From Planctomycetaceae bacterium (GTDB taxonomy: Bacteria > Planctomycetota > Planctomycetia > Pirellulales > Thermoguttaceae): DNA of 20,085 nucleotides. The notes under the pieces are model-generated. The model saw nothing but the letters and a program-made list of their open reading frames with translations, was not told where the DNA came from and did not search any database. Positions 6,486 to 14,288 of this stretch are shown piece after piece. The stretch covers positions 1 to 20,085 of the forward strand of contig JAITDV010000372.1 of assembly GCA_031282385.1 (NCBI GenBank), written 5' to 3'. Both the position numbers and the translations under genes were made by a program. Positions within the stretch are counted from its first letter, which is position 1. Every line of letters begins with the position of its first letter.

Positions 6486-7574
6486 GTGTACGATTCAATT
6501 GCTGTAGTTGGAGCAACCGGTGCGGTTGGAACAATAATTCTTGACCTGCTTGATAAACGCGGTTTCCCATTTAAGAAAATTAAATTTCTTGCGTCCAAGC
6601 GTAGTGCAGGCACAAAAATAAAATTTAAAGACAAGGAATATCTTGTTAAGGAACTTTTGCCGTCTGCATTTGACGATGTGGAGCTTGCGATTTCGAGTAC
6701 GCCTGATGAGGTTGCGCGGGATTTTATTCCCGAAGCGACCAAACGCGGGACATTGGTAATCGACGAAAGCGGATACTGGCGTATGGACAACGAAGTTCCG
6801 CTGATTATCCCCGAAGTCAACGGAAACGCGATTAAAGATGTTTCCAAGGGCATCATCGCCAGCCCAAATTGCTCAACAACACAAATGGTAGTTGCACTAA
6901 AACCGTTGCACGATTACGGCATAGTTAGACGTGTAGTTGTCAGCACTTATCAAGCCGTCAGCGGCGCCGGACTTGTCGGTACCCGCGATTTAGAAAACGG
7001 CAGCCGTGCGGCATTGGACGGGCAAAGTTACAACTACGAATGCTTCCCTCATCCTATTGCCTTTAACTGTATTCCGCAAATCGGTTCATTCAAATCGTCC
7101 GGCTACACTTCCGAAGAACTCAAACTGGTGTACGAAACCCGCAAAATTCTCGGTGATGACACAATCAAAGTTTGTCCGACGGCAGTACGAATCCCTGTTG
7201 CGAATTGCCACAGTGAAAGTATTCTTGTAGAAACAGAAAAGAAAATCACGCCAGACCTTGCCAAAGAACTTTTCAAAAAAATGCCCGGCGTAATTGTAAT
7301 TGATGAACCTGCAGAAAAAAAATACCCTTTGCCCAATATCTGCTCCGGACGTGACGAAGTTTTCGTTGGACGAATAAGGGAAGATATTTCAAGCGAAAAC
7401 AGTCTGACTTTTTGGTGCGTCAGCGATAACCTAAGAAAAGGCGCAGCAACAAACGCCGTACAAATTGCCGAATTAGTTTGTGAAAACAACCTAAAATTTA
7501 TAATTGGTCAACAACGGGATGTCTGCCCTCCACAACAAGATAATGTAGTTACACACTGTAATAACCCAATATAA
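6486..7574 (+). CDS. asd: Aspartate-semialdehyde dehydrogenase
   Basis: This 362-residue cytosolic enzyme converts aspartyl-4-phosphate plus NADPH to aspartate-4-semialdehyde, the branch point to lysine/diaminopimelate, threonine and methionine. Seen: the Rossmann motif VVGATGAVG at residues 7-15; the catalytic Cys129 in ASPNCSTTQ; STYQAVSGAG after it; and TAVRIPVANCHSES with the substrate-binding Arg235 and His242. The start is GTG with GGAG 7 bases upstream. About 20 residues after ELVCENNLKFI look like a non-conserved tail; the family is usually 330-345 residues. Repeat copies lie directly upstream (6381-6440) and downstream (7666-7767), and no other pathway gene is adjacent. Confidence 0.95.
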   Translation: MYDSIAVVGATGAVGTIILDLLDKRGFPFKKIKFLASKRSAGTKIKFKDKEYLVKELLPSAFDDVELAISSTPDEVARDFIPEATKRGTLVIDESGYWRMDNEVPLIIPEVNGNAIKDVSKGIIASPNCSTTQMVVALKPLHDYGIVRRVVVSTYQAVSGAGLVGTRDLENGSRAALDGQSYNYECFPHPIAFNCIPQIGSFKSSGYTSEELKLVYETRKILGDDTIKVCPTAVRIPVANCHSESILVETEKKITPDLAKELFKKMPGVIVIDEPAEKKYPLPNICSGRDEVFVGRIREDISSENSLTFWCVSDNLRKGAATNAVQIAELVCENNLKFIIGQQRDVCPPQQDNVVTHCNNPI

Positions 7575-7665
7575 AAGTAAACAACCCTTATTTATCAAAT
7601 TCCATTAGCAGCTAAAATTTCTCCACAATGCGTCCTTATGCCATTATATTTTGTTCAAATTTTAA

Positions 7666-7767
7666 TATACTGCTCGTACTATAGTTTGCGTAATTCAAGA
7701 GCGTAAAAGCCTGCTTTCCGATAAGTAAGCAGGCGACGGTAAGATAAATTTAAAGTGTGAACAGTTT
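7666..7767 (+). repeat. Dispersed repeat, complete copy
   Basis: The head is TATACTGCTCGTACTATAG. It is followed by TTCAAGAGCGTAAAA, the perfect hairpin GCCTGCTT (7709-7716)/AAGCAGGC (7727-7734) with a 10-base loop, and the tail AAATTTAAAGTGTGAACAG ending at 7767. It sits 90 bases after asd. On the opposite strand the hairpin is followed by TTTTA, so it could terminate weakly in that direction. Confidence 0.85.
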
Positions 7768-8052
7768 AAAATATGCTAATAATTCTTGAATATTAGTTAT
7801 TTTCTTACCCTGTGCTTGTAATATAAAAGAACATGGTTATAATGCCGATCATGTTTAGTTTTGCTTGTGTTTTGTTTGTGCCGGAGTTTGTAAAATTAGA
7901 TTAAATTGTGAAGATCAACGGTATATTTGATACAGATAAGAATTAAGAAATTCGTTGGTCTGATGGCGTAAAAAATGGAAATCAGATATTTAGAGATTGG
8001 TTTCCGATTGTTTGAGATTAAGGGATCACTTCGTTTATTGTGGAGTAAAAAA
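7768..8052. other. Leader region of the TPR gene, nothing definite
   Basis: No gene is seen. A weak AACATG/CATGTT inverted pair (7830-7835/7850-7855) lacks a T-run. The frame of the TPR gene stays open back to an ATG at 7975, but there is no ribosome binding site there. Confidence 0.3.
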
Positions 8053-9531
8053 ATGTCTATTCTTGCAGAAATGTTTTTCTATGTTTGTTCACAAGATTTA
8101 ATGACCGTTTTGATGTATTCGGTTTTTGCAATATTGCCGATAGTTGGTATTGCTGCAACCGGTAATTTGTCGAGCGGTTGTTCTTGTGCAAATAGTCCTG
8201 ACGGCGGCGGTAACGATGAGCCTCGCGATATTGAACCTTTGAAGAAACGAGTTACAGAACTGGAAAGTATGTCCGTACGCTCAATTGAACAAAATGAAGA
8301 ATTGTCCGATATATATATCGAGCTTGCAAATGTTGCGTATGACGAATGTGAAGCTATTGAAACAATAGTTATGTTGCTCAACCGCGCAGAAAAAATATTG
8401 AAAAGCACTCTCGCGCAAGGAGAAGATACCGAAATCAGACGCAGACTCGGCAACGTTTATTTGCATCGTGCAGTTACGTACAACGATTTCGATGAACTTG
8501 ACCTCGCAATTGATTCTTACAACACCGCATTGGCAACATTCAAACCGCTAGACGAATCAGGCGACGGCGAAGCAAAATATGATATTGCCGGAATACAACT
8601 CAATCGCGGCACAATTTATCACGAAAAAGGCGAATTTCTCAAAGCTAAAACTGAATTCGATGAATCTTTTCTTGCGTTCCGTGCAGTTGAAAAGATAAGT
8701 GATCTCGATACCCGTTATTTCATGGCGAAAGTCAGTATTGCACAAGGTACGTTGTTTCGGGATATGGGAGAACCGCTTGAGAAAGTAGTAGATGCGTATA
8801 ATCGGGCAATGCGGTTGTTGGTTGAATTGATTGATATAGGTCAAATGGAACATGAACGCGAGTTGGCAAACGTACTGATGGATCGTTGCACGGCGACTTA
8901 TGAATCTTACAGACTTTACAAATTTGAATCCGAAACAGAAAGAATAAATAAAATCGGCGACGTCCTAATTGATGTAGGACGCGGCATCGAAATTCTTGAC
9001 CGAATTGTTAAAGCAGACCCGCAATTCGACAGCCGTATAGACTTGTTCAACGCAATCACAACAGAAGGCTCAATACTTCTTGATATTGACAACTTCGAGG
9101 AAGCTATTAAGGCATTCGATAGGGCAATAAATGAATTTGCAGAATTTGCGGATGCAGATGATCCGGTTTTGTTATTACATTTCTCGTCGGCGTTGGCAAA
9201 TCGCGCAATTTGCTTGGTAAAAACAAATAAATTTGACGACGCGTTAATAGATTCCAGCGAAAGTATAAAAGTTTTAGAAAAAGTACAAAATGCCGATTTA
9301 GGATTAGATGACGAAGAAAAAGATTTATTCCAACTACAAATGATATCGTACTACGCAAACCGCTCAAATATTTTCAAAGCTATCGGCAACAAAAACGAAG
9401 CCGCTAAAGATTACGAAAACGGAATCCGTATAATTGAAAAACTCAAAAAAGATTTCGGTGAAGAATTGAGCAGCATTTCAGAAACATATAAGACTTTAAA
9501 AGAACAAATTGATGATTTATCGGATAAATAA
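8053..9531 (+). CDS. Membrane-anchored tetratricopeptide repeat protein
   Basis: This is a 492-residue protein. The N-terminus carries a hydrophobic anchor (LMTVLMYSVFAILPIVGIAA), followed by NLSSGCSCAN and a Gly/Asp-rich linker. The cysteines could suggest a lipoprotein, but the lipobox is not canonical. The remainder is helical with at least six TPR-like units, for example LGNVYLHRAVTYNDFDELDL, LNRGTIYHEKGEFLKAKTEF, EGSILLDIDNFEEAIKAFDR, NRAICLVKTNKFDDALIDS and NRSNIFKAIGNKNEAAKDYE. It is strongly acidic. TPR arrays bind partner proteins; the partner is unknown. ATG 8053 was chosen because GGAG lies 7 bases upstream; an in-frame ATG at 7975 is possible but unsupported. A strong terminator follows. 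The next gene, convergent, is a PP2C phosphatase with a TPR-like tail. Confidence 0.85.
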   Translation: MSILAEMFFYVCSQDLMTVLMYSVFAILPIVGIAATGNLSSGCSCANSPDGGGNDEPRDIEPLKKRVTELESMSVRSIEQNEELSDIYIELANVAYDECEAIETIVMLLNRAEKILKSTLAQGEDTEIRRRLGNVYLHRAVTYNDFDELDLAIDSYNTALATFKPLDESGDGEAKYDIAGIQLNRGTIYHEKGEFLKAKTEFDESFLAFRAVEKISDLDTRYFMAKVSIAQGTLFRDMGEPLEKVVDAYNRAMRLLVELIDIGQMEHERELANVLMDRCTATYESYRLYKFESETERINKIGDVLIDVGRGIEILDRIVKADPQFDSRIDLFNAITTEGSILLDIDNFEEAIKAFDRAINEFAEFADADDPVLLLHFSSALANRAICLVKTNKFDDALIDSSESIKVLEKVQNADLGLDDEEKDLFQLQMISYYANRSNIFKAIGNKNEAAKDYENGIRIIEKLKKDFGEELSSISETYKTLKEQIDDLSDK

Positions 9532-9569
9532 TAGAAACAAATTCCTCTAAAAATATTAAAAATATAATC

Positions 9570-9615
9570 ATATCATTTCACCTGAATTAAGATTCGAGTG
9601 AAATGATATTTTTTT
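9570..9615 (+). terminator. Rho-independent terminator after the TPR gene
   Basis: ATATCATTTCAC (9570-9581) and GTGAAATGATAT (9598-9609) form a perfect 12-bp stem with a 16-base loop, followed by seven T (9609-9615). It starts 39 bases after the stop codon. Confidence 0.88.
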
Positions 9616-9640
9616 CTACTCTGATTTTTGCGGGAATTTT

Positions 9641-9732
9641 AAACTGTTCACACTTTAAATTTCTTTTACCTTCGCCTGCTTACCTATCGGAAAGCAGGCT
9701 TTTACGCTCTTGAGTCGCGCGATTTATAGTAC
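9641..9732 (-). repeat. Dispersed repeat, copy in reverse orientation
   Basis: Reading on the plus strand it starts with the tail AAACTGTTCACACTTT (9641-9656). The perfect hairpin GCCTGCTT (9674-9681)/AAGCAGGC (9692-9699) follows, then TTTTACGCTCTTGAGT and the inner part of the head, GATTTATAGTAC. The outer head is replaced by a different sequence (9738-9758) shared with the 16.7-kb element. The copy lies between two convergent genes. Confidence 0.85.
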
Positions 9733-9737
9733 CAAAT

Positions 9738-9758
9738 GACTTTTTCAGGGACAACTAT
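9738..9758. repeat. Solo end of the 16.7-kb inverted-repeat element
   Basis: GACTTTTTCAGGGACAACTA plus T is the exact reverse complement of 16693-16713 and nearly matches 16905-16925. The preceding bases (TTATAGTACCAAAT) also match 16891-16904 with one difference. It is therefore an orphan terminus fused to the repeat copy at 9641. Confidence 0.75.
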
Positions 9759-9783
9759 CTCCTAACATTTAATTCTTGAAAGA

Positions 9784-11028
9784 TTATATTTTCTTTAGCT
9801 CTCTCATTAGCAAGTTTATTGACATTGCGTAATTTCTAATTGCGTCTGCGTAGTTTTTATTTTTTAGTGCGAGTATTGCTTTTTGTTCGGTGTTATTGGC
9901 TTCTTTGGAAGAGATTTTTATTGATTTACTATTTATTGCCTGTTTTACTTCCGCCAACATTTGCGCCAAAGAATTTGTAAGTTTTTCTTCGGGTTGGCAA
10001 AACGAACTTGTGTATGGCGCTTTGCCGTGAATTTCAGTGTTGACAAATGTCGCGTTGCCGAACAAATACGATTTTGCAGAAACAAAAAACCAAACAGCAA
10101 CAACCGCCGCAACAAAACCAAACACACCTCCAAGAATAAAATTACCCAGAAACGACGCCGTCAAAAATATTGTTGTCAGAATTATTGTAACGCAAATAAG
10201 TATTTTGGATTGTGTCGGCATTTTCATACCTTCGTCAACTTCTTGTTCGGTTGCGTCGTCTCTTGTTGTTTGTACAATAACGATTGTAGTGTTATCTGGT
10301 CCGCCGCGCAAGTTGGTGATGTTTATCAATGTTTCCGCAGCAAGGTCTGGCGGAAATACCGTTACAATTTCGCCTATTTCGTAATCTTTGACTTGACCTG
10401 TTAAACCGTCGCTGCACGAAAGAAATATATCGCCAACCATAATCTGATGCGGTCCTTCTATATCGACTTGTAGATTTTCTATCGGTCCCAATGAACGTGT
10501 AATTTGATTTTTTGGAATATGACTAGGCGGACAATCGTATGGCAACTTGCTCAATTCACAAATTTCCCAAACAAGACTATGATCAAATGTCATTTGCTCA
10601 ATACGGTTTGTCCGAATACGATAGACTCTTGAATCGCCGACGTGTGCGATAATAATTCCTTGCGGCGTTAATGCGAATGCGTCGCAGGTGGTTCCCATAT
10701 CGTGAAAAACATCTTCACGGCGGCTTCTTTCACGAATGCGATTGTGTGCGTCCATAATTGCGTGTTCGAGAGCTTTGACCGGCGTTTCATTAGTTCGTTT
10801 AAGGTAGCTTTGCATGACAATATCAACCGCCATTTTGCTCGCCACCTCACCCGCCGCATGCGCTCCCATCCCATCCGCAACAACAAAAAGATGACCGCGT
10901 GTAAGCCATTGTTGCAATGTACGCGCAATCCTGAATCCATAAGAATCTTGATTATTAGAACGGCGCATACCTATATCCGATTTATACGCATAACAAATAC
11001 TTTTTTTCCAATAAGGAATATTTTCCAT
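9784..11028 (-). CDS. PP2C-family Ser/Thr protein phosphatase, membrane-anchored
   Basis: The protein has 414 residues. Residues 13-252 form a PPM/PP2C catalytic domain with all the metal-binding motifs: SDIGMRRSNNQDSY (residues 17-30), VVADGMGAHAAGEVAS with Asp52-Gly53, GTTCDAF, AHVGDSRVYR, LSCSDGLTGQV (Asp207) and RGGPDNTTIVIV (Asp245). These enzymes dephosphorylate Ser/Thr-phosphorylated proteins using Mn2+ or Mg2+. Two hydrophobic helices (about 275-317) follow, and the tail (KAILALKNKNYADAIRNYAM) resembles a single TPR. The catalytic domain would therefore be cytoplasmic and membrane-tethered. A Hanks-type kinase partner is expected but not in the window. The ATG at 11028 has no clear Shine-Dalgarno sequence. 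The gene is convergent with the TPR gene and lies downstream of the acyltransferase on the same strand. Confidence 0.92.
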   Translation of the reverse strand: MENIPYWKKSICYAYKSDIGMRRSNNQDSYGFRIARTLQQWLTRGHLFVVADGMGAHAAGEVASKMAVDIVMQSYLKRTNETPVKALEHAIMDAHNRIRERSRREDVFHDMGTTCDAFALTPQGIIIAHVGDSRVYRIRTNRIEQMTFDHSLVWEICELSKLPYDCPPSHIPKNQITRSLGPIENLQVDIEGPHQIMVGDIFLSCSDGLTGQVKDYEIGEIVTVFPPDLAAETLINITNLRGGPDNTTIVIVQTTRDDATEQEVDEGMKMPTQSKILICVTIILTTIFLTASFLGNFILGGVFGFVAAVVAVWFFVSAKSYLFGNATFVNTEIHGKAPYTSSFCQPEEKLTNSLAQMLAEVKQAINSKSIKISSKEANNTEQKAILALKNKNYADAIRNYAMSINLLMRELKKI

Positions 11029-11090
11029 TGGTAATATTAAAATTTAAATTAAAAAAAACACCAACACAAAAAAATTAAACAACTCCGATA

Positions 11091-11150
11091 ATACTGTTCG
11101 TACTATGAATTGCGATCTTGAGTCTCGCCATTTACATGGCGATCAGTATA
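11091..11150. repeat. 60-bp palindromic element overlapping the 3' end of the acyltransferase gene
   Basis: ATACTGTTCGTACTATGAAT on the left and GATCAGTATA on the right bound a 60-base stretch with the same length and end sequences as 6184-6243, plus an inner GCCAT/ATGGC hairpin. The last codons and the stop of the acyltransferase (11103-11105) lie inside it. Confidence 0.65.
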
Positions 11151-12062
11151 TTTCCATCGTCGGTGTATCCACCAATATTGTTCAGGATTTTTTCTTATAC
11201 CGTCTTCCAGTTTTTTTGTGAACCATTGGGTAACATCTTTTACGTTTTTTATATATGGCGGCAAATTTGACGGGTCTAGTACGGAAGTAACATAAATATC
11301 AAATTTTAACGGTTCAAAATCACCCTCTTCATTTTGTCGTCTCAAAGAATAGCAGATTACTATTGGCGCGTTGTATTTGAGAGCCAGCAATCCGATAGCT
11401 TTGAATGTTGAGGCGGGTTTGCCGAAGAAATCGACCATGTATCCTTTTTGTCCTGCAGATTGATCGACCAGCAGCGCCATCAATCCGTTTTGATGTAGAA
11501 TTTTGATAATATCGTCGGAGGCTCCGTTTTTGGGTATTATGAATTGACCGGTTGATTCGCGGAATTTTTTGATGTAGGCATTCAAATAAGGATTGTCGAG
11601 AGGTCGGGCAACAGTATGAGATGGATACGTCAACACTCCAAGCGTAAAACCGCCTATCTCAAAATTGCCAAAATGCCCGGTAACAATTATCACGGGACGT
11701 TCCTGATTCAAAACACTCATTAAAGGATTCACTCCAAAAAAACGAATATGACGCCGCCAATTTAAGTCCCGTATCTTTCTACCCACAAGCGAAACCTCTA
11801 TTCCCATCAAAAACAAATGTTCCCACATTTTGAGGATAATTTTTTGCCGTTCCTCCGACGACAATTCGGGAAAAGCTATCTGCAAATTTTCATTGAGCAA
11901 CCGCCGCCGAATCGGAATCACAAACGTAAAAAACTTTGCTAACTCCCGCGCAACCACACAACCCGATTCCAAACTAATTGATTGCAAAATACAAAAAATA
12001 ACGCGAACCAAAATATAAACCAAAAAATTAAATACCAATTTATTCTCCAATTTCAAAATCAA
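11103..12062 (-). CDS. Lipid A biosynthesis (lauroyl/myristoyl) acyltransferase, LpxL/HtrB-like
   Basis: This 319-residue inner-membrane protein has an N-terminal hydrophobic anchor (about 8-28) followed by the family block NENLQIAFPELSSEE. The catalytic H-x4-E motif is in VTGHFGNFEIGG. Then come ARPLDNPYLNAYIKKFRES, the LVDQSAGQKG…FFGKPAS block, and the C-terminal YWWIHRRWK. Family members transfer an acyl chain from acyl-ACP to a lipid A precursor, which implies an outer membrane with lipid A or a related lipid. The start is uncertain: no ATG is available, and TTG at 12062 with GGTGG close upstream is the longest option. The final residues after RRWKYTD are encoded by a 60-bp repeat (11091-11150), so the natural C-terminus has been replaced. 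A repeat copy also lies directly upstream. Confidence 0.88.
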   Translation of the reverse strand: MILKLENKLVFNFLVYILVRVIFCILQSISLESGCVVARELAKFFTFVIPIRRRLLNENLQIAFPELSSEERQKIILKMWEHLFLMGIEVSLVGRKIRDLNWRRHIRFFGVNPLMSVLNQERPVIIVTGHFGNFEIGGFTLGVLTYPSHTVARPLDNPYLNAYIKKFRESTGQFIIPKNGASDDIIKILHQNGLMALLVDQSAGQKGYMVDFFGKPASTFKAIGLLALKYNAPIVICYSLRRQNEEGDFEPLKFDIYVTSVLDPSNLPPYIKNVKDVTQWFTKKLEDGIRKNPEQYWWIHRRWKYTDRHVNGETQDRNS

Positions 12063-12097
12063 AATTCCACCAAAACAAAATCCAACAAAATTACTTC

Positions 12098-12206
12098 AAA
12101 CTGTTTACACTTTAAATTTCGTTTATTGCCCGTTCGGAAAACAGTTTTCTACGTTATTGAGTCAAGCAATTTATAGTACAATCAGTATCATAGTACGATC
12201 AGTATA
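12098..12206 (-). repeat. Dispersed repeat, reverse orientation, with partly duplicated head
   Basis: It starts with the tail AAACTGTTTACACTTT (12098-12113). A degraded hairpin region (CCGTTCGGAAAACAG) and TTATTGAGTCAAG follow, then head sequence TTTATAGTACAATCAGTAT and a second partial head, AGTACGATCAGTATA (12192-12206). It lies just upstream of the acyltransferase start. Confidence 0.7.
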
Positions 12207-12350
12207 ATCGAAACAAACTTGCAATGAAAGATCGCCTATTCAATTCAGAAAAATCAATTTCTCTAATTCGTATTGACAAGCAAACGAGGGTAATTATAAT
12301 CCGCGTTATTCATTGGCGATTTGAAGCCTTTGAAATATACTTTTGTATTA

Positions 12351-12450
12351 ACACTTTAAATTTTTGGTTTCTTTTTTTAGAAAGCATAAAGCGGATTTAG
12401 GAACATGACAAGTATGAACACTAGATTAAAAAACGAAATTTAAAGTGTGA
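12351..12450. repeat. Tail-type inverted repeat, diverged
   Basis: ACACTTTAAATTT (12351-12363) and its reverse complement AAATTTAAAGTGT(GA) (12436-12450) face each other about 70 bases apart. The right end continues as GATGAGTATAA, also found at 16163-16173. The flanking gaps, 12207-12350 and 12451-12558, show nothing else. Confidence 0.6.
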
Positions 12451-12558
12451 TGATGAGTATAACTTTTGTTGGCAATTTTATTCGGCACTATAGAAAATTC
12501 TATGGTAAACATACAATTGCCTGAATTTCTTTTTGTCCTCTAACCCAAAGCTAAAAAC

Positions 12559-14178
12559 ATGAAAATTTTCAGACTGCTTTTTATTGTAACGATAATTCTA
12601 CCGCAATTTCTTTTTGCACAAGACAACACGCCAAAACCTAAAAAAAGTGCAATCAGATCATATCGCGAAATGATTACCCAACCTCCCCCAAAAGACGAAT
12701 CGCAAAAAATAATTTTGCACCAATACTACAAAATCACAATCTCACCGCAAAAATTTACAGTTCCGCTTTTGAAACACCGTATTAACGTATTCCCATTGGA
12801 AACGAAATACGACAATGCTTATCCATTTTATGTTGAGGCGAAACTGAAGTTCAACGAAATCAAATTCAATCAACTACAGACCGTTTGGAAATCCGACCCA
12901 TATCGGCTGCTCGATTCAACTAAAGACGCAGATAAATGCACTCAGCTGGAATTTAATAGATTTCCGCTTTATTCACATTATTCATCAAAACAAAACTTAA
13001 TACCGGTTGACGGAGTAGATGAAGAGAGAATTTACCACAAATTGGATGATGTTTATAAATTTCTTGAAAAAGGAAGCAAAAGCCGATTGTATAACTGGTC
13101 AGAAAGTGCTGAGCTTAAAGGAATCGCAACTCTATTGTCGTTCGTTCAAGAAATGCGTGAGCTTGCGCGTTATTTGTCGGATAAAGCTGATTGGGAAATT
13201 CGCAACGGTAAATTCGATGACGCAATCAAAACAATTAAAACCGGTCTTGCATTGGGAAATCACGTCAAAAATTCAATTCCATATAACACATTTGTCGAAA
13301 TGCTTGTTGGCATAGCAATCAACGGCGTAATGTACAAACAACTTTTCCATCTAATTTCTCAGCCTGACGCCCCAAACCTTTATCCGGCTCTCACTCAATA
13401 CCAACCCAACACCAATGTTATTTCAGTAATCAATTCGGAACGATCTTTCTGGCTCTTAAATAGTAACTTCAATCCCGAAATACTCGACAATATTGATAAA
13501 GCTTCCAATGAAGTTTGCAAAAACGTTCTTGAAGAGATTGCATTAGTATTGGCATACAATACTAATGGAACATCAGACGATTTGTATGATAAAAAAGCAC
13601 CGAAAGTGTCGCAGATAGTATCTGTATTTTGTGTTTTATTATATCAGCCTGCAAAACAACACTTGCGCGATAGCGGCTTATCAGACGAAAAAATTGAATC
13701 GCTTTCGTTATATCAAATTGTTGTACCTTATTTGATTAAGAGAGTTCAACATTTTTATGATTTGATGTGTATTGAAGCGACATTTGAACTCGGTAAATCG
13801 TATTCGGCATTTCGATCTAACGAAACGGATATTGTGGATACATTGGATTATATTAATCCGGTTGATCTTTTTTTGAGATTAGTTTTGCCCCCGACGTATG
13901 CTGCTCAATGTGCAGTTCTGCGTGAAAGCCAAACGATTGACAGACTCAAAATTATCGAAGCAATCAGATATTACGCCGCCGTGAACAATGGTAAATTACC
14001 CGAATCGCTCGATGCAATTACGGAAGTCCCCGTCCCAAAAATTTGCCCCTTAACCGGACGACATTACAACTATAAACTTGAAGGCAAAACAATAACTATT
14101 GATTACAACATAATGAACCATCCAAAATCCAGTACATCAATAGACAACAACGCACGTATGCAAATCGTTTTAGAATGA
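12559..14178 (+). CDS. Exported planctomycete-type protein of unknown function
   Basis: This 539-residue protein begins with a signal peptide, MKIFRLLFIVTIILPQFLFA-Q. The middle (about 200-300) is helical: ARYLSDKADWEIRNGKFDDA, then GLALGNHV, VEMLVGIAINGVMYKQL and PDAPNLYPALTQ. This layout recalls secreted planctomycete proteins with the consensus A-x-N-G-K-L-P-E-S-L-D-A-I near the C-terminus. That consensus is present here as AAVNNGKLPESLDAITEVPV, then CPLTGRHYNYKLEGK. I do not know a biochemical function; one helical unit resembles a TPR. No Shine-Dalgarno sequence is seen at the ATG. The DUF1559 gene starts 110 bases downstream on the same strand, so the two may be co-transcribed. Family recognition is from memory and could be tested by a profile search. 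Confidence 0.78.
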   Translation: MKIFRLLFIVTIILPQFLFAQDNTPKPKKSAIRSYREMITQPPPKDESQKIILHQYYKITISPQKFTVPLLKHRINVFPLETKYDNAYPFYVEAKLKFNEIKFNQLQTVWKSDPYRLLDSTKDADKCTQLEFNRFPLYSHYSSKQNLIPVDGVDEERIYHKLDDVYKFLEKGSKSRLYNWSESAELKGIATLLSFVQEMRELARYLSDKADWEIRNGKFDDAIKTIKTGLALGNHVKNSIPYNTFVEMLVGIAINGVMYKQLFHLISQPDAPNLYPALTQYQPNTNVISVINSERSFWLLNSNFNPEILDNIDKASNEVCKNVLEEIALVLAYNTNGTSDDLYDKKAPKVSQIVSVFCVLLYQPAKQHLRDSGLSDEKIESLSLYQIVVPYLIKRVQHFYDLMCIEATFELGKSYSAFRSNETDIVDTLDYINPVDLFLRLVLPPTYAAQCAVLRESQTIDRLKIIEAIRYYAAVNNGKLPESLDAITEVPVPKICPLTGRHYNYKLEGKTITIDYNIMNHPKSSTSIDNNARMQIVLE

Positions 14179-14288
14179 CATACTTATGACACTTGAAAAA
14201 TCAAAGAATTGTTTGTGAAGATTGACGAAATACAAACTATATCAGTTTCTATTTCAAATAATTTAAAACTTTAACCACAGTTAAAAAA

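Noticed and set aside
7830..7855. Terminator with AACATG/CATGTT stem
   Set aside because: The stem is short, the loop is 14 bases and no T-run follows directly.
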